This document shows positions 9,921 to 20,347 of a DNA stretch of 64,000 nucleotides, one piece after another. The notes below the pieces were generated by a model. That model had not been told where the DNA came from and did not search any database. It saw only the letters and a list, made by a program, of their open reading frames with translations. The position numbers were made by a program, and so were the translations under genes. The stretch lies in contig JAGPXD010000002.1 in NCBI GenBank assembly GCA_020746995.1, positions 4,898,001-4,962,000 of the forward strand. The letters run 5' to 3'. This DNA is from Plectosphaerella cucumerina (taxonomy: Eukaryota; Ascomycota; Sordariomycetes; Glomerellales; Plectosphaerellaceae). Numbering within the stretch: the stretch's first letter is position 1; each line of letters starts with the position of its first letter.

Positions 9921-11416
9921 GGAGTGCCACTGTGATCATGGGATGTTGACCACGAGAACCTAGACGAATCATGACATGGCATTGGTATTTTCTTTGGCGT
10001 GGCATCATGGCGAGTGTGTGCCAAGCATCACTGCCCCCGGATGGTGGACTTGGTGCTGGGACACAGCCACCATCGCCGGAAACCGGATTTCGGGTGGGGT
10101 TATGGGCTACCTAGCCATGCTGAAGATTGTTTTAGAAACATGAAGTAAAGGAAGAGACACGGTAAAGATCTTGTTCTTCTCTCTTTCTGTCGCGTTGGGC
10201 ATCTAATCGTGAAGTGGCTAAAATCAAAAGCCTAGAGTGTGACAGTCACCGACCTTCGACGTCAGACCCCACGCCTCCATGAAAAGCAATCGAACGCACA
10301 GCTAGACCGGGAATAACAATCCTTAAGGGTGAATTTAGGTGTCAAGGTGCATTTTTATCTACGTGCTCCGCGCCCTCGGCCGAGCATGTGAGGTCACCTT
10401 ATGGCCTCAACGTCTCTTGGCACCACCTAGTTTCCGCACCACCCTGAACGTCCAGACCCTGACATCTATTCATAGAACATCATCTGCCATGCCCTACAAG
10501 CTCATCAACCATGTCACCTTCCAAGATTCTGTCCCGTCTCCACGTGCAGCATCCACAAGCCATGAGTCGCCCCTCAGGGCTCACCATAGCCTCAAAAGTC
10601 CTAGATATTTGCCATCTATCATTCAGCTCCCTTGGCATATCCCGTTTACTGTTCTTCTGGACCCGTCAGAAGACCGAATTTTACTTTTGGTGCCTGTTAA
10701 CTGGGTCATATTATTGCTCAAGTGGCTCCAGGAGCCCCAAGATGGACACACCAACGATGGCGAGGGGTAGGGTGTGCCAACATCAACGAAATTTGACACA
10801 CACCCAAGAGAAGATACCCGGATGCGTTTCCAACGGCGTATTCTCTCGAGATAGAACGGAGAAGGCCGCTTGAGTAGACCTAGGACGTGATGAACTTGCC
10901 AGGACACGCTGAAAGGCACACATGTCCTCTCTACGGACCTACGGTTTTCGATAAATGTTTCCTTAGCTTCGCAGTACATCCATCAGGCAGGGCTACAATC
11001 AAGGGTTTTCCATGTACCCAAGCAATCATTTGTCCTTCTCAAAGCTGGGAGGTACTCATGAGAAGGTGGGTTGGTCAGTTGACGCCGGTGGCTGGAGCAA
11101 ACACGGCCAGGCAATGTCCTAGTAGCCCCTTCGTCACAACCAACTGCAGAGAGGAGACAAGACAAATCTCGTATCGAGAGGGGGGCATCTTGGCCGTGAG
11201 GCACTGTTGAGGCTGTATAGGTCAACGTCACCCACTGCTGAAAGACTGCTGCATCATGTCATCAAGACATCTTCCTCGACTCGAAAGAATCAGAAGGAAT
11301 CCTATAAAGGCACAGTCTCGCTCCAGTCGGCAAGCAGTATCAGATTCATCATCCGCTGCTTCTACATTCGCTTTCCACATACACCTTTCAACTTTCTTTC
11401 TCAAGCTTCCTTCATC
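9921..11416. other. gene-free stretch with a promoter at its right end
   Basis: About 1.5 kb with short ORFs in all frames but no family motif, no credible splice-linked frame and no obvious repeat. At the right end a TATAAAG box at 11303-11309 lies 108 bases upstream of the ATG at 11417 and is followed by a C/T-rich leader, so this part is probably the promoter of the surface-protein gene. Confidence 0.5.
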
Positions 11417-12343
11417 ATGAAGTCTTCCCCAGTCGTCCTCCTGTCTCTGGGCCTTCTGGCGTCCGCCACTCCCCCCGGAGGAGTGCTTGATGCCCGAGCC
11501 ATCGCGCCCGAGAACCCTTCTTTCTCATCGACATTGGAGTCCAGATCCGATGCCTCGAATGTCGAAGTCGGGCGTAAGGCGAAGGCCAAGCGCCTTCGTC
11601 GCCACAAGCAGGCTCTCGAGCGCCTCAGACAGCGCCGCGCTGCTGATGACACCGACACCGACACTGACCACGATACGGACGACGATGAAGACCATCGACA
11701 CGTCACAACCACGTCCCGGTCGACTCTTCAGACTACCCTGAAGGCTCCTTCCCCTGGACCTACCACCTGGAACAGGGACTGCGACACAACCGACACCGAG
11801 TGGGAAGGGGAACGTCGAACCAGCTGCATCAGTCGGCTCCCATCCACCACCACCCGTCTCTCAGCCGTGTTCACAACCCCAGCTGCCCCCCCTTCCACTC
11901 GAATCTCCCACCACGGCACAGACACGGACACTGATACCGACCACGGGCATGGTCACAGCCACGTCCACAACCTTTCCATCACTCCTCGTCCGACAACCAC
12001 CGTCCGTCCCACAAGGTCTGGCTGCCCGCCCCGATGCCGTCGGGTCACCAGGACCAGCCCCAGCGGCTCTTGGACTGACGGTGATACGACCGACTGCATG
12101 TCAGACGACGAGTGGCGACGCAACTGCGAAGCGGCCACCCGCACCACTACCACTCTTGCTGATGTAACAAGGGCTCTCGGCGTCGGCTCGAGCGTTACTA
12201 TTGCCGCGACGCCTGGGCCTGGAAACGATGTGCCAGCCCTGGCCGATCACGAGTTGACGGCTGCTGGTCCCGGGGCCCGGCCCGAGGCCGTCGGTGGTGC
12301 TGTCGTCTTGGCGGGCCTGGTCGCGGCTGCGATGGTTTTGTAG
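11417..12343 (+). CDS. Ser/Thr-rich secreted protein, probably GPI-anchored
   Basis: Intronless, 308 residues. The start MKSSPVVLLSLGLLASA is a signal peptide, and the extreme C-terminus AVVLAGLVAAAMVL is a hydrophobic tail after small residues, as in GPI-attachment signals. In between lie a basic helix (KAKAKRLRRHKQALERLRQR) ending in an RR site that could be cut by a kexin-type protease, two acidic Asp-Thr tracts (DTDTDTDHD and a second copy about 120 residues on), His-rich HGHGHSH, and Thr/Ser/Pro-rich spacers. Two similar Cys motifs recur (RDCDTTDTEWEGERRTSC and DTTDCMSDDEWRRNC), suggesting an internal duplication of a small module. It is probably a cell-wall or surface protein. I recognise no named family. 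The start at 11417 is favoured over an upstream in-frame ATG because of the signal peptide. Confidence 0.75.
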   Translation: MKSSPVVLLSLGLLASATPPGGVLDARAIAPENPSFSSTLESRSDASNVEVGRKAKAKRLRRHKQALERLRQRRAADDTDTDTDHDTDDDEDHRHVTTTSRSTLQTTLKAPSPGPTTWNRDCDTTDTEWEGERRTSCISRLPSTTTRLSAVFTTPAAPPSTRISHHGTDTDTDTDHGHGHSHVHNLSITPRPTTTVRPTRSGCPPRCRRVTRTSPSGSWTDGDTTDCMSDDEWRRNCEAATRTTTTLADVTRALGVGSSVTIAATPGPGNDVPALADHELTAAGPGARPEAVGGAVVLAGLVAAAMVL

Positions 12344-12802
12344 ACGAAAGTACCACTTTCTTTACTTGCTTCCTTCTTCAACCAGGGGCGAACTGCATTT
12401 TTTCTTTTCAATTAGCATGGATTTCCTTGTTTTTTTGGCTTTCTCTTTCATAATGTCATCAGTCTAAAACCAGAAAAACACCCAACAGTCCCTACCGCAC
12501 CGTCTTCCCAAGTCCAGTCGTGCCCTGCCATTGATTCTATGATGCAGGCCCTCGCTAAGCTTTGCGATCTGCAACAGAGCTGCCCCGGACTGGAGGGATA
12601 TGTTTTCCCGCCTTAAGTCCGCCTAAGCCCGACGCACCTCCCCGGCGAGCAGATGGCGCCATCGAGGGGCAGACCGAGATAGGGGCGATGGCGGGGTTCC
12701 GACGTGATGACGTTTTGGGGACGCATGTTTCAAAAGAGGGGTGATTGATCTCCGAGGCTTTGACATCGCCAAGTCTCATCGTAAACTTCAACATCAGGAA
12801 TC

Positions 12803-13944
12803 ATGGCCGCCCAGAACCTTCCCCCGAAGCTCAAGGAGTCGCTTGAGAACACCAAGGTTGAGTACCGCCGCCTCGGCAAGTCCGGCCTGCGTGTGTCGGT
12901 GCCCATCTTCGGATGCATGAGCTTCGGCGACAAGCGGACGCTTCCGTGGGTCATTGGCGAGGATGAGGTATGACGACTCCAGTCACCACGCCAATGGCAT
13001 CGCCGAGACTAATTATCACCCAGGCCCTCCCCCTCCTCAAGGAGGCATACGACCGTGGCCTAAACACCTGGGACACGGCCAATGTTTACAGCAACGGCGT
13101 GTCTGAGATCATTGTCGGCAAGGCCATCAAGAAATACAACATCCCCCGCTCCAAGGTCGTCATCCTCACAAAGTGCCACTGGGCCGTGGGCGAGGAGCCG
13201 GAAACCCGCCACTTTGTCCAAAAAGCGGCCGTCGAGGCGTCCAAGGACTACATCAACCAGTTCGGCCTCTCGCGCGCCTCCATCTTCAACCAGGTCGAGG
13301 CATCCCTCGCCCGTCTCGACACGCCGTACATCGACCTCCTCCAGATCCACCGCTTCGACCCCAACACGCCGCCCGAGGAAACGATGCGCGCGCTTCACGA
13401 CCTCGTGCAGTCGGGCAAGGTGCGTTACATCGGCGCCAGCAGCATGTGGGCCACGCAGTTCGCTCGCCTGCAGTTTGTCGCCGAGCGTAACGGCTGGACG
13501 CAGTTTGTGAGCATGCAGAACCACTACAACCTGCTCTACCGCGAGGAAGAACGCGAAATGAACCGCTTCTGCAATGACACGGGCGTCGGCCTCATCCCCT
13601 GGGCGCCCCTGTGCCGCGGGCACCTTGCTCGTCGCCCGGCCGAGTTTGGCTCGACGGACCGTAGCAAGGGAGAGAAGGAGTCACAGCCGGGGAGCCATGG
13701 AACGTCCGAGCTGGACCAGCGCATTATCGGGCGTGTTGTTGAGCTGGCCGAGAAGCACGACTGGCCGATCGCCCATGTGGCGCTGGCGTGGATCAACAAG
13801 CGTGTCGCGAGCCCGATCATCGGCTTCAGCAGTGCTGAACGGATTGATCAGGCCATCACCGCCAAGGGCAAGGTGCTCACTGACGAGGAGGAGGCCTACC
13901 TGGAGGAGCTGTACGAGCCGAAGAAGATCTCGGGGCACTTCTAG
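12803..13944 (+). CDS. aldo-keto reductase, versiconal-hemiacetal-acetate-reductase-like
   Basis: Exons 12803-12967 and 13024-13944 (intron donor GTATGA, acceptor ACCCAG) give 361 residues, the usual size for this AKR group. Catalytic tetrad candidates are visible: Asp and Tyr in NTWDTANVYSNG, Lys in VVILTKCHW and His in LLQIHRFD. SGKVRYIGASSMWATQF and IPWAPLCRGHLARRP are the family cofactor and loop segments. The enzyme should reduce aldehydes or ketones with NADPH in the cytosol. Fungal members of this group include the versiconal hemiacetal acetate reductase of aflatoxin producers and yeast aryl-alcohol dehydrogenases, but no polyketide genes are nearby, so a general detoxifying role is as likely. 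Confidence 0.9.
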
Positions 13945-14292
13945 GCCGACGTACGAAGGGGTAAAGGAATGCCTGAAGGGTTCTGTAGACTGTGATGCGG
14001 TGCTATAAAACCAGGCTCGGCTCTCCGGGGCGAAGGGATGTTGCATCAAATCTCGAGGCTGCTGTAGTGAGTGATGAAAGGAAGACAATCTAGGTCGAAA
14101 TGACGACTATCAAGATTAGCGTAAAGTGCCTCTAGAAATTGTTAGTGGCAACTTGCTTCCCCCCGGTGGGTCCGCATCTTCACAGATTTTGGCAGTCAAT
14201 CAATCCACTGCTGCTGGCGAGTCCATGGCGAATTCACATCTTCAACTCCGAGTCCTGCCCATCAATCAGCCAGCTCTCCTCAAACAGCAATC

Positions 14293-14805
14293 ATGGCATC
14301 AACAACAAAGCCAGCCTCTGGCTCCAAGCCAGAGCTTCCCCCGAACGTCCTCATCTTCACCCCCAAGAACCCCGCCGCAGCAGACGCCCTCCTCAACGGC
14401 CGCATCTTCACTCGCCTCGCGACCCCCGCGACAACAGACCCCTCAACCCTCGCAGCAGTAGCCGCAAAAGCTGGCGGCGAAGCCTTCTGCCTCGTTTTCC
14501 GCGGAGGCATCCTCATCTTCGATGGCGCCGGGGCTGACGAGGACGCCGACGTCGCCGACACGCACCATGAGCACTTCCGCCTCGTGTGCCTGGCGCTCAA
14601 GGACGCGGGCATCGTCCTCGACGTCGCTGGTTGCGTGTTTGACGCGCAAGGTATTTTGAAGGCCGGGTTCCAGCTGGATGTGCTGAGCCCCGGGAACGTG
14701 CTGGTGATTGACCTGATGGACGGGGAGGAGGAGAGCGATGATGACGAGGATCTCGAGGCGAGTTTGGCGGCGCTGGTTAGCGGATCGGGGACGAGTCTGT
14801 CATGA
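14293..14805 (+). CDS. conserved-looking small acidic protein of unknown function
   Basis: Single exon, 170 residues, with strong third-position G/C bias and no shadow competitor that looks coding. The N-terminus is Lys/Pro rich (MASTTKPASGSKPELPPN); the centre alternates short hydrophobic strands and helices (FCLVFRGGILIFDG, FRLVCLALKDAGIVLDVAG) and the C-terminus is an acidic tail (GEEESDDDEDLEA). No signal peptide or membrane segment is seen. The hydrophobic core suggests a small soluble alpha/beta fold. I do not recognise the family. It lies 142 bases before the tRNA gene on the other strand. Confidence 0.65.
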   Translation: MASTTKPASGSKPELPPNVLIFTPKNPAAADALLNGRIFTRLATPATTDPSTLAAVAAKAGGEAFCLVFRGGILIFDGAGADEDADVADTHHEHFRLVCLALKDAGIVLDVAGCVFDAQGILKAGFQLDVLSPGNVLVIDLMDGEEESDDDEDLEASLAALVSGSGTSLS

Positions 14806-14947
14806 GTACGGTATAATAAAATGAACACATTCCTCGAACTGCCCTTCAATCGCACGGTCGCGTTTGCAGACGAAAGGTTGACTGTCCGTCGCCATGTTCG
14901 AAGTTGGCAAAAATGTATCCCAGCTGAGCTGGGTTGTCTTGATCAAT

Positions 14948-15060
14948 CGACAAGGGCAGGATTTGAACCTACGCGGGCGAACCCAATAGATGACCGAAGA
15001 GAAACCCGGAGAACCGGGGCTGATTCGAGTCTATCGCCTTAACCACTCGGCCACCTTGCC
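14948..15060 (-). tRNA. tRNA-Ser(CGA) with a 32-base intron
   Basis: Read on the minus strand from 15060. The acceptor stem GGCAAGG pairs with CCTTGTC (one G-U), followed by discriminator G as expected for serine. The D arm contains GGCCGAGTGGTTAAGGC. The anticodon stem ATAGA pairs with TCTAT, and the loop reads CTCGAA, giving anticodon CGA at 15025-15027. The intron occupies 14992-15023, directly after position 37, the normal place for nuclear tRNA introns. A long variable arm (GGG TTCG CCC) is the class II hallmark of tRNA-Ser. The T arm GTAGG TTCAAAT CCTGC is intact. The mature length is 81 bases. Confidence 0.93.
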
Positions 15061-15212
15061 CAATTTGTTAAAGAATCCTCCGTGAGACCACTACAAGTTA
15101 GATCGACCTGCGGGATTTCGGTCGCTAAACGCCCGGAACCAATCATCAACAGACAGCAGCGCTCAACTTTTGATCTATCACAATATCGCTTTTCTACCAC
15201 GCTTGCTCTCCC

Positions 15213-17357
15213 CTAACAATCCGGCACGCTCACGGGAATGTTGAGCGGCACGCTCGTAGCCAGTCCGCTCAAGCTCGTCTCCTTGAACTCGTTCCTCATA
15301 CCCTGGGCCGTCAACCGCATGGCGCGAATGGCATCGTCCAGGCTGACCCTCTGGGTGCCCGAGCCGCTGAGGGCCAGGTTGGCGCTCGAGATGGCCTTGA
15401 TGGCGCCGAGGGCGTTGCGCTCAATGCACGGCGCCTGGACCAGTCCGCCGATGGGATCGCACGTCAGGCCGAGGTTGTGCTCGATGCCAATTTCGGCCGC
15501 CTGCTCGATCGTGTTGGGGTTGCCGCCCATGCACGCCGCGAAGCCCGCCGCCGCCATGGAGCAGGCCACGCCCACCTCGGCCATGCACCCGCCCTCGGCC
15601 GCCGAGATTGTCGCTCCGCGCTTGTACAGCATGCCGATGGCCGCAGCCGTCAGCAGGAAGGTGAGAATGTCACGGTCGGGGTCGTCGCTGACAAACTCGA
15701 CAGTATACTTGAGCACGGCTGGGATGATGCCGGCCGCGCCGTTGGTGGGCGCTGTCACGATGCGGCCTCCTCCGGCGTTGGTCTCGTTCACCGCTAGGCT
15801 TCGTCAGTGGTCATTCGACTTGGATGGAAGAGAGTACGTACCGATCGCGTACACCGAGAGGTGGTCCATCGCAGGGAACATGGTCCGCCGCATCGGTGAA
15901 GGCAGCACAGGGTGGAAGAGGGAGCCATGAACCTTGGCGGGGCTACGCGTTTTGGGCTCGGCCCTGGCCAACTCCTTCGAAGGCGCGGCGGTCGACTCGG
16001 AAGCGCTGGTCTTGGTGCTGTTACCCCTGTTGGCGTTGGACGGCCTGACGCCGTTCTGCGTGTGCGACGCCGGGTACAGGCCCCTCGTCAGCCTGTTGTA
16101 CAGCGCCGGAGCCCTGCGGTGCAGCTTGAGGGAACCCGGAAGCACCGAGTCCAGTGGAGCCTGGACACCCTCGAGGATGCTGTTGTCCATAGTGTCCCAG
16201 ATGCGGAACACCTTGTCGACGATCTCCTTGTCGGTGTAGCCATGGCTCTTCTCGTTCTCGTAGACGAGCTGCGCAATGGTGAGGTTGTGCTTCTCACACA
16301 GCGCCAGGAGGCTTGTAGCGTCGCGGAAGGGGTATCGCGGCTGCTGCCCCGAGCCACGAGCGTCTTCATCGCCCTCGAAAAGCGAGGGCGTGCCATCCTG
16401 CTGGTTCTGGACCGACACGGCCGAGGAGTCGCTATCTTCCAGGGCTGCCGACTCGATGGACTTGATCTCCGTGCCTGTCTTACGGTCGCCGGCGGCGTCT
16501 GCACGGCGAATCTCCTTGTAGTACATGTTCTCCGCCAGATCTGCCGGGTGCCCGGCCTCGCTGGCTTCGACGAGGGCTGCCTGGTCGGATCCCGATGGTG
16601 GCGCCGTGGGGTTGATGGACATGGCACCGTTGACGACGAAGCCTCCTCCCACGCTGAAGAGGTCGTTGGTGGCGAGCATGTAGCCCTCCTCGTCGAAGAC
16701 CATGAACCGCATGCCGTTGCTGTGCATGGGCAGCTTCTTCCCCCACTCCCAGATGAAATCGCGGTCGTAGTCAAAGGCGATCCGCTTTCCCTTTCCGTCG
16801 GGTAGGCCGTTGCCGAGGACGATCTCCTTCTCCTCCTTGATCTGGGCGAACCTCTCCGGGACGTAGCCGGCGTCCACTGTCTCGACGTCGGCACTCTCGA
16901 GACCCAGCAGCAGAGCCGAAGGGGTCATGTGGCCCTCGCCTGTAAGCGCCAGGCTGCCGTACACGGAGACCCTGATCCGGTGGACCTTCTCGAGCAGGCC
17001 GGCCTCGATGAGGTCGGCGACGAAGATGTTGCCGGCACGCATCGGGCCGACAGTGTGAGATGACGACGGCCCGATCCCGATCGAGAAGAGATCAAATGTC
17101 GAGATGACGGCGTGTTCATGGTCGGCCTCGCTGTATGAGCCCCCTTCCGCCTCCTCGTCCTTCTCTTCGCGGCTGTTGCTGAGCGAGCGCGCTCCATGCC
17201 GGGTGAGAGCGCCGGGACTGCGGCCGACGATTGTGTGCTTCCTCGGGCCCCTGTTCCGGGCAATGGCACAAAGAGATCGCGAGTGGACGCGAGCTGCGGG
17301 GAGGCCCCCGAAGCCGCGGAAAAGCTGAACCGGTCGCTTGGCAATGGAGAGACGCAT
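15213..17357 (-). CDS. L-serine dehydratase, iron-sulphur type, probably mitochondrial
   Basis: Two exons, 15842-17357 and 15213-15793, joined through a GTACGT...CCTAG intron so that VYAI-A-VNETNAGGGR is continuous; 698 residues. It is the single-chain form: the beta-type domain starts near residue 85 (FDLFSIGIGPSSSHTVGPMR) and the alpha-type domain begins with NAGGGRIVTAPTNGAAG. Three cysteines in the alpha domain follow C-x41-C-x10-C (GGCMAEVG, LTCDPIGG, QAPCIERN), the pattern that holds the 4Fe-4S cluster in bacterial L-serine dehydratases. The reaction is serine to pyruvate and ammonia. The first 60 residues are Arg/Ser rich without acidic residues, which suggests mitochondrial import. 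Between the domains lies an extra low-complexity stretch (about residues 290-500) that bacterial enzymes lack. Confidence 0.92.
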
Positions 17358-17879
17358 ATTTGAGGAGACGGAAGGACGGAGGAGAACGATGAGTCTTGCA
17401 GACCGGGAGCGAAAGAGCCCATCCGTTTGACGATATCAGCAAACCCCCTGGAACGCGTCTTGTTGGGGCTGTCTTATCACCCGTCCGTGATAAGCACCCG
17501 TGCAATCGGTGAGCGTGGCCAATGGAGGGCCCGGAATTTCACAGCAGTGGGGAGTGGATCGCTCAGTGCCGGCACCACTGCACAGCGCACCCGACGCTCT
17601 GCGCAAGGTGATGCTTCGGTGCAGCGTGCGCTAGCCCCGGAGCTACCGGGCGGGTCCATTACCCCAGAGTTACGTACAGGCCCATCGCGACCGGCTTTCG
17701 GCATCGTGAGTTGGTGATCGGTATGTGGTGTTGTTGCTAGTGGAGAGGTGAGACGGGTTTCCAAACGGTTGACTGTGACTAGAAGAGAGAGTTTGGGTCG
17801 AACAGATGTCCATAAGCCCATGTTGCCGATTTCGGGTGGGAAAGAACCTTGAAGGATTTGGAAGGGGCTTGCTTGGTAC

Positions 17880-18407
17880 CTGCGTCACGTCGCACTGGCC
17901 TGATCCCCCAATCAGCTCACCGAAACACTCAATCATCTCGTCTTCTGTTTAGAAAGCTTCGTGGACAACATCGCTTCTGCTATCGCAGACTGAAAAGAAG
18001 TCGCCCTGCAAAGGGTTGCCTTGATTGCCGCCGATATGGCCAGGCCCCTTCAATTGGCGCAGGTCGTCAAACTAAGTTCCCAGGGTGGCAGCGATTGCTT
18101 CTTTCCGAGCCTAGTCCAGCTCAGGCCAAAGCTCATTCAATGTCTGGCGTGGAATATACTCCATGATGATGCAGGTCACGCTGCGGTTTTTTGTTGTTCT
18201 GACGCTGGTAGATGGCGAAGACCTTGGAAACTGGGATGGCTGTCGACTTCGCCACGAAGACTACACATATTGAGTTCCTCTTCAGGCTCCACATGAACAC
18301 CATACTTGATAACAAAGGCCTGTCCGACCAGGGATAGAGGTGCATCCCAAGAATTATTCAACAGGGGCCTTGTTCACATGGTCAGTGTTGGGCCGGGGAT
18401 GAGGCAT
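17880..18407 (-). pseudogene. decayed APH-family (aminoglycoside phosphotransferase-like) kinase
   Basis: Recognisable pieces of a fungal APH-type kinase lie in order on the minus strand in three different frames: AFVIKYGVHVEPEEE (18310-18260), VAKSTAIPVSKVFAIYQR (about 18250-18195) and TCIIMEYIPRQTLNELWPEL (about 18175-18120), then EAIAATLG, FDDLRQLKGPGHIGG and NPLQGDFF. The VIKYG, IPVPKV-like, MEYIPGQTL-like and LR..GP segments are the conserved order of this family. At least two frameshifts and two in-frame TAG codons (after WPELD and after ATLGT) break it. MPHPRPN at 18407 may be the old start. The catalytic Brenner motif (HGD) region lies further on and is not visible, so the 3' end is missing or unrecognisable. 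Confidence 0.7.
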
Positions 18408-18842
18408 GATTGGAGGCCAATCCTCCCTTGTCGTCTTGGTAGGGTGCCGGAGGGTGCATTGTCGAAGGCGACGTGAATCTATTGTGGGAAACATGCTGAC
18501 CCACTGCAATTCAAAGACTCCGGCAATTCACGTATCTGCCTCAAATGCAGTGGTTGTGAACCAGATCAGCCCTGGAAGGCTGTGGTCATTTCCAGTCAGT
18601 TTTCTAGTGAATGAAACATTTGAACAACCACCTCACTCCCTGAATTGAAGGTCTCCAGCTGTTTTTCTACAACTTATAAAACCCATAGCTTGGAGTGTTC
18701 CTGTTCTATACCACCCTGCTTTGACAACATCTTTCTCAACTCAAGCACGCCTCACCAAATCTATCAATCAAGGGTCTATCCCACAACAGCGATCCACCAC
18801 AGAAATACCGCCTCTTTGACCTATCCTCAGATACTACACATC

Positions 18843-19060
18843 ATGTGCTTGAGTTCCTTCGTCGACAAGGGAAACTGGGCCGAAGAGCCTGCCCCTCGAC
18901 GGAGAGGCCATGGACCGGTATGTGCCCTTCTCGCGGAACTAAGGTACTAAGGTACTATGGCGGTCTTTACCGGAAGCTGATGGCCATGATCGCAGCGCAC
19001 AACTCGCCACTACCATTCATCGTCTCGTCGGAGGAGCTCAGTCCCCACAACCAGGCGTAG
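18843..19060 (+). CDS. possible small two-exon gene (low confidence)
   Basis: A TATAAAA box near 18676 and a C-rich leader precede ATG 18843. Exon 1 (18843-18917) encodes MCLSSFVDKGNWAEEPAP and a basic tail; an intron from GTATGT at 18918 to an AAG at 18976 would join exon 2 (18977-19060) encoding LMAMIAAHNSPLPFIVSSEE to a TAG, 52 residues in total. The promoter-like sequence and good donor are the only support; the acceptor is weak (GGAAG) and no family is known. It sits in a region of broken genes, so it may itself be a remnant. Confidence 0.25.
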
Positions 19061-19252
19061 GAAAGGTGATCGCCGACGCCAGTTCACATCCACAAGGGGC
19101 AGTTCAGGCCTTATTTAAGTGTGCGGTGGCTGCAGATCTTATGCCGGGTCATGGCTAGGTCCATTACTAGATAGTCCGACTCTCTGCGCTCTAGCCTTGG
19201 ACGCTTTAGAGGAGGGGTAACATGAGATAACACAAAAGTCTCTCTACCCCAT

Positions 19253-19342
19253 GTGCTGCTGTCTTCTCCAAGGGCGGGGAGAAGCAGCTTGGTGAGTAGC
19301 GCCAGTCCCATGTAGTTCGAGCCAAACCGAACTTCGTAGCTA
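19253..19342 (-). pseudogene. short relic of an SDR gene related to 25536-26456
   Basis: About 85 bases match the intact SDR gene at 26024-26108 in the same orientation, with roughly 12 differences, mostly transitions, and one inserted base that shifts the frame. The relic translates to YEVRFGSNYM, LALLTKLLLPAL and then diverges, against YEVQFGSNYM, PALLTKLLLPAL in the intact protein. Sequence on both sides does not match the SDR. It is therefore a fragment of a duplicated gene, not a gene. It ends 96 bases left of the 5S rRNA half at 19438. Confidence 0.8.
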
Positions 19343-19437
19343 GGCCTCTGCCGTGCGCTTAACCTTAACCTTCATCCCAAACCAGCCGCCAACCACAGCC
19401 CATACAACTACAACCCTTGCCAGCCACTTGTTCCACC

Positions 19438-19504
19438 ACATACGACCACACCCATTGGAGAATTCGGGATCCCGTCCGCTCTCCCATAGACAAGCCAATG
19501 AGGG
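19438..19504 (+). rRNA. 5S rRNA gene, 5' part (interrupted)
   Basis: The sequence from ACATACGACC at 19438 through CCCGTCCGCTCTCCC to AATGAGGG at 19504 is the first 67 bases of a fungal 5S rRNA. The gene then stops abruptly. Its missing 52 bases are found 4.24 kb further right (23749-23800), in the same orientation. The first bases ACATACGAC can pair with TGTTGTATGT at the end of the distant part, as required for helix I, and 67 plus 52 gives 119 bases, the normal 5S length. See also the entry at 23745. Confidence 0.85.
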
Positions 19505-19762
19505 GGGTTTTGCCAGTGCGGGAGGGGTTGGCACGGCGCAGCCAGCTGCTGCTTCAAACGGCAGTTCGTTTTTTTGGCAATGCTCGATCCACCAACACCA
19601 CTGGTCTCGGCAATGACACGCCTGCCCCTGGAGGACTGTTCGCCATGGCCAACAGGAACGCGGCGGGGCAGGAAATCTCCATCTTTGCTAGAGTCCCCAG
19701 CCCTGCGCAGCCCGACAAGGGGTCGGGGCTGTCCAGAAGCCTAGGTACGGCTACAGAGTAGC
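19505..19762 (+). pseudogene. remnant resembling an FG-repeat (nucleoporin-like) coding segment
   Basis: Short plus-strand pieces in shifting frames read GGFASAGGVGTAQPAAASN, FFGNARSTNTTGLGND, TPAPGGLFA and SPAQPDKGSGL. Gly-Leu-Phe and Asn/Thr/Ser spacing is like the FG-repeat region of nucleoporins. A frame change near 19570 and the TAG at 19759 break it, and it starts exactly at the 5S junction, so it is probably captured DNA. This is pattern recognition only, with no alignment. Confidence 0.3.
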
Positions 19763-20347
19763 AAGTTGCTCCAGTCAGAGTTCGCTAGGGGCATTGGGCT
19801 GACTGGAAACAGGTAGTACGGCCACCGCCGTTGCATTTTCGACACAATGTGGAGATTCCGGGACCGTGAGAAAGCCGCCGTCGACAAAGAACAAGTGGTT
19901 CGCGTCTAAGCTTCGTACATCTGAATATCCTTGGCCCGGCACGACCAAGTCTTTCCAGCATATATGTTTGATGGATGAGTTTCTGCCGTGGGCGCCGGAG
20001 GAGCTGACATTTGCTGACTCTGCAAGGTTGTAGACTCTCGTGGGGATGACGGGGGAAATGTCGGGGTCTTCACGGCGTCCAGGGGTCAGTTTTGTAATTG
20101 GCAGTTCATAGGCAACATTATCAAAGATGGATTTTCTTCCGCGCACTAGTCAACAGCGACTTTATACTATTGCAGGCTTTTTAATAGCCGAGCTGATCTT
20201 CATCATGGCCCTTGCTTCTGCGAGATGCTCCCTCCATGAATTCATTCTTGGTATCGTTGGCGCCAAGACTGGCCGGAGTACAAAGACCAGTATGCTTCTT
20301 CCTCGATGCCGTGACCGTGACGGGCATGACCCCCGGCTGACCGGTCG
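19763..20347. other. stretch within the insertion, no confirmed gene
   Basis: A minus-strand open frame covers 19775-20146 and reads YELPITKLTPGRREDPD, HICWKDLVVPGQGY and NHLFFVDGGFLTVPESPH. This looks somewhat coding, but the frame has no upstream ATG (it opens with GTG). A TATAAAG sequence on the minus strand near 20160 is just upstream. It may be the 3' exon of a lost gene. No family is recognised. Confidence 0.35.

Noticed and set aside
10339..10770. 143-codon plus-strand ORF between genes
   Set aside because: No motif, no codon bias like its neighbours and no promoter or intron support.
15912..16805. Long plus-strand and alternative minus-strand frames over the serine dehydratase
   Set aside because: Shadows of a confirmed gene with family motifs and a cofactor-binding cysteine pattern.
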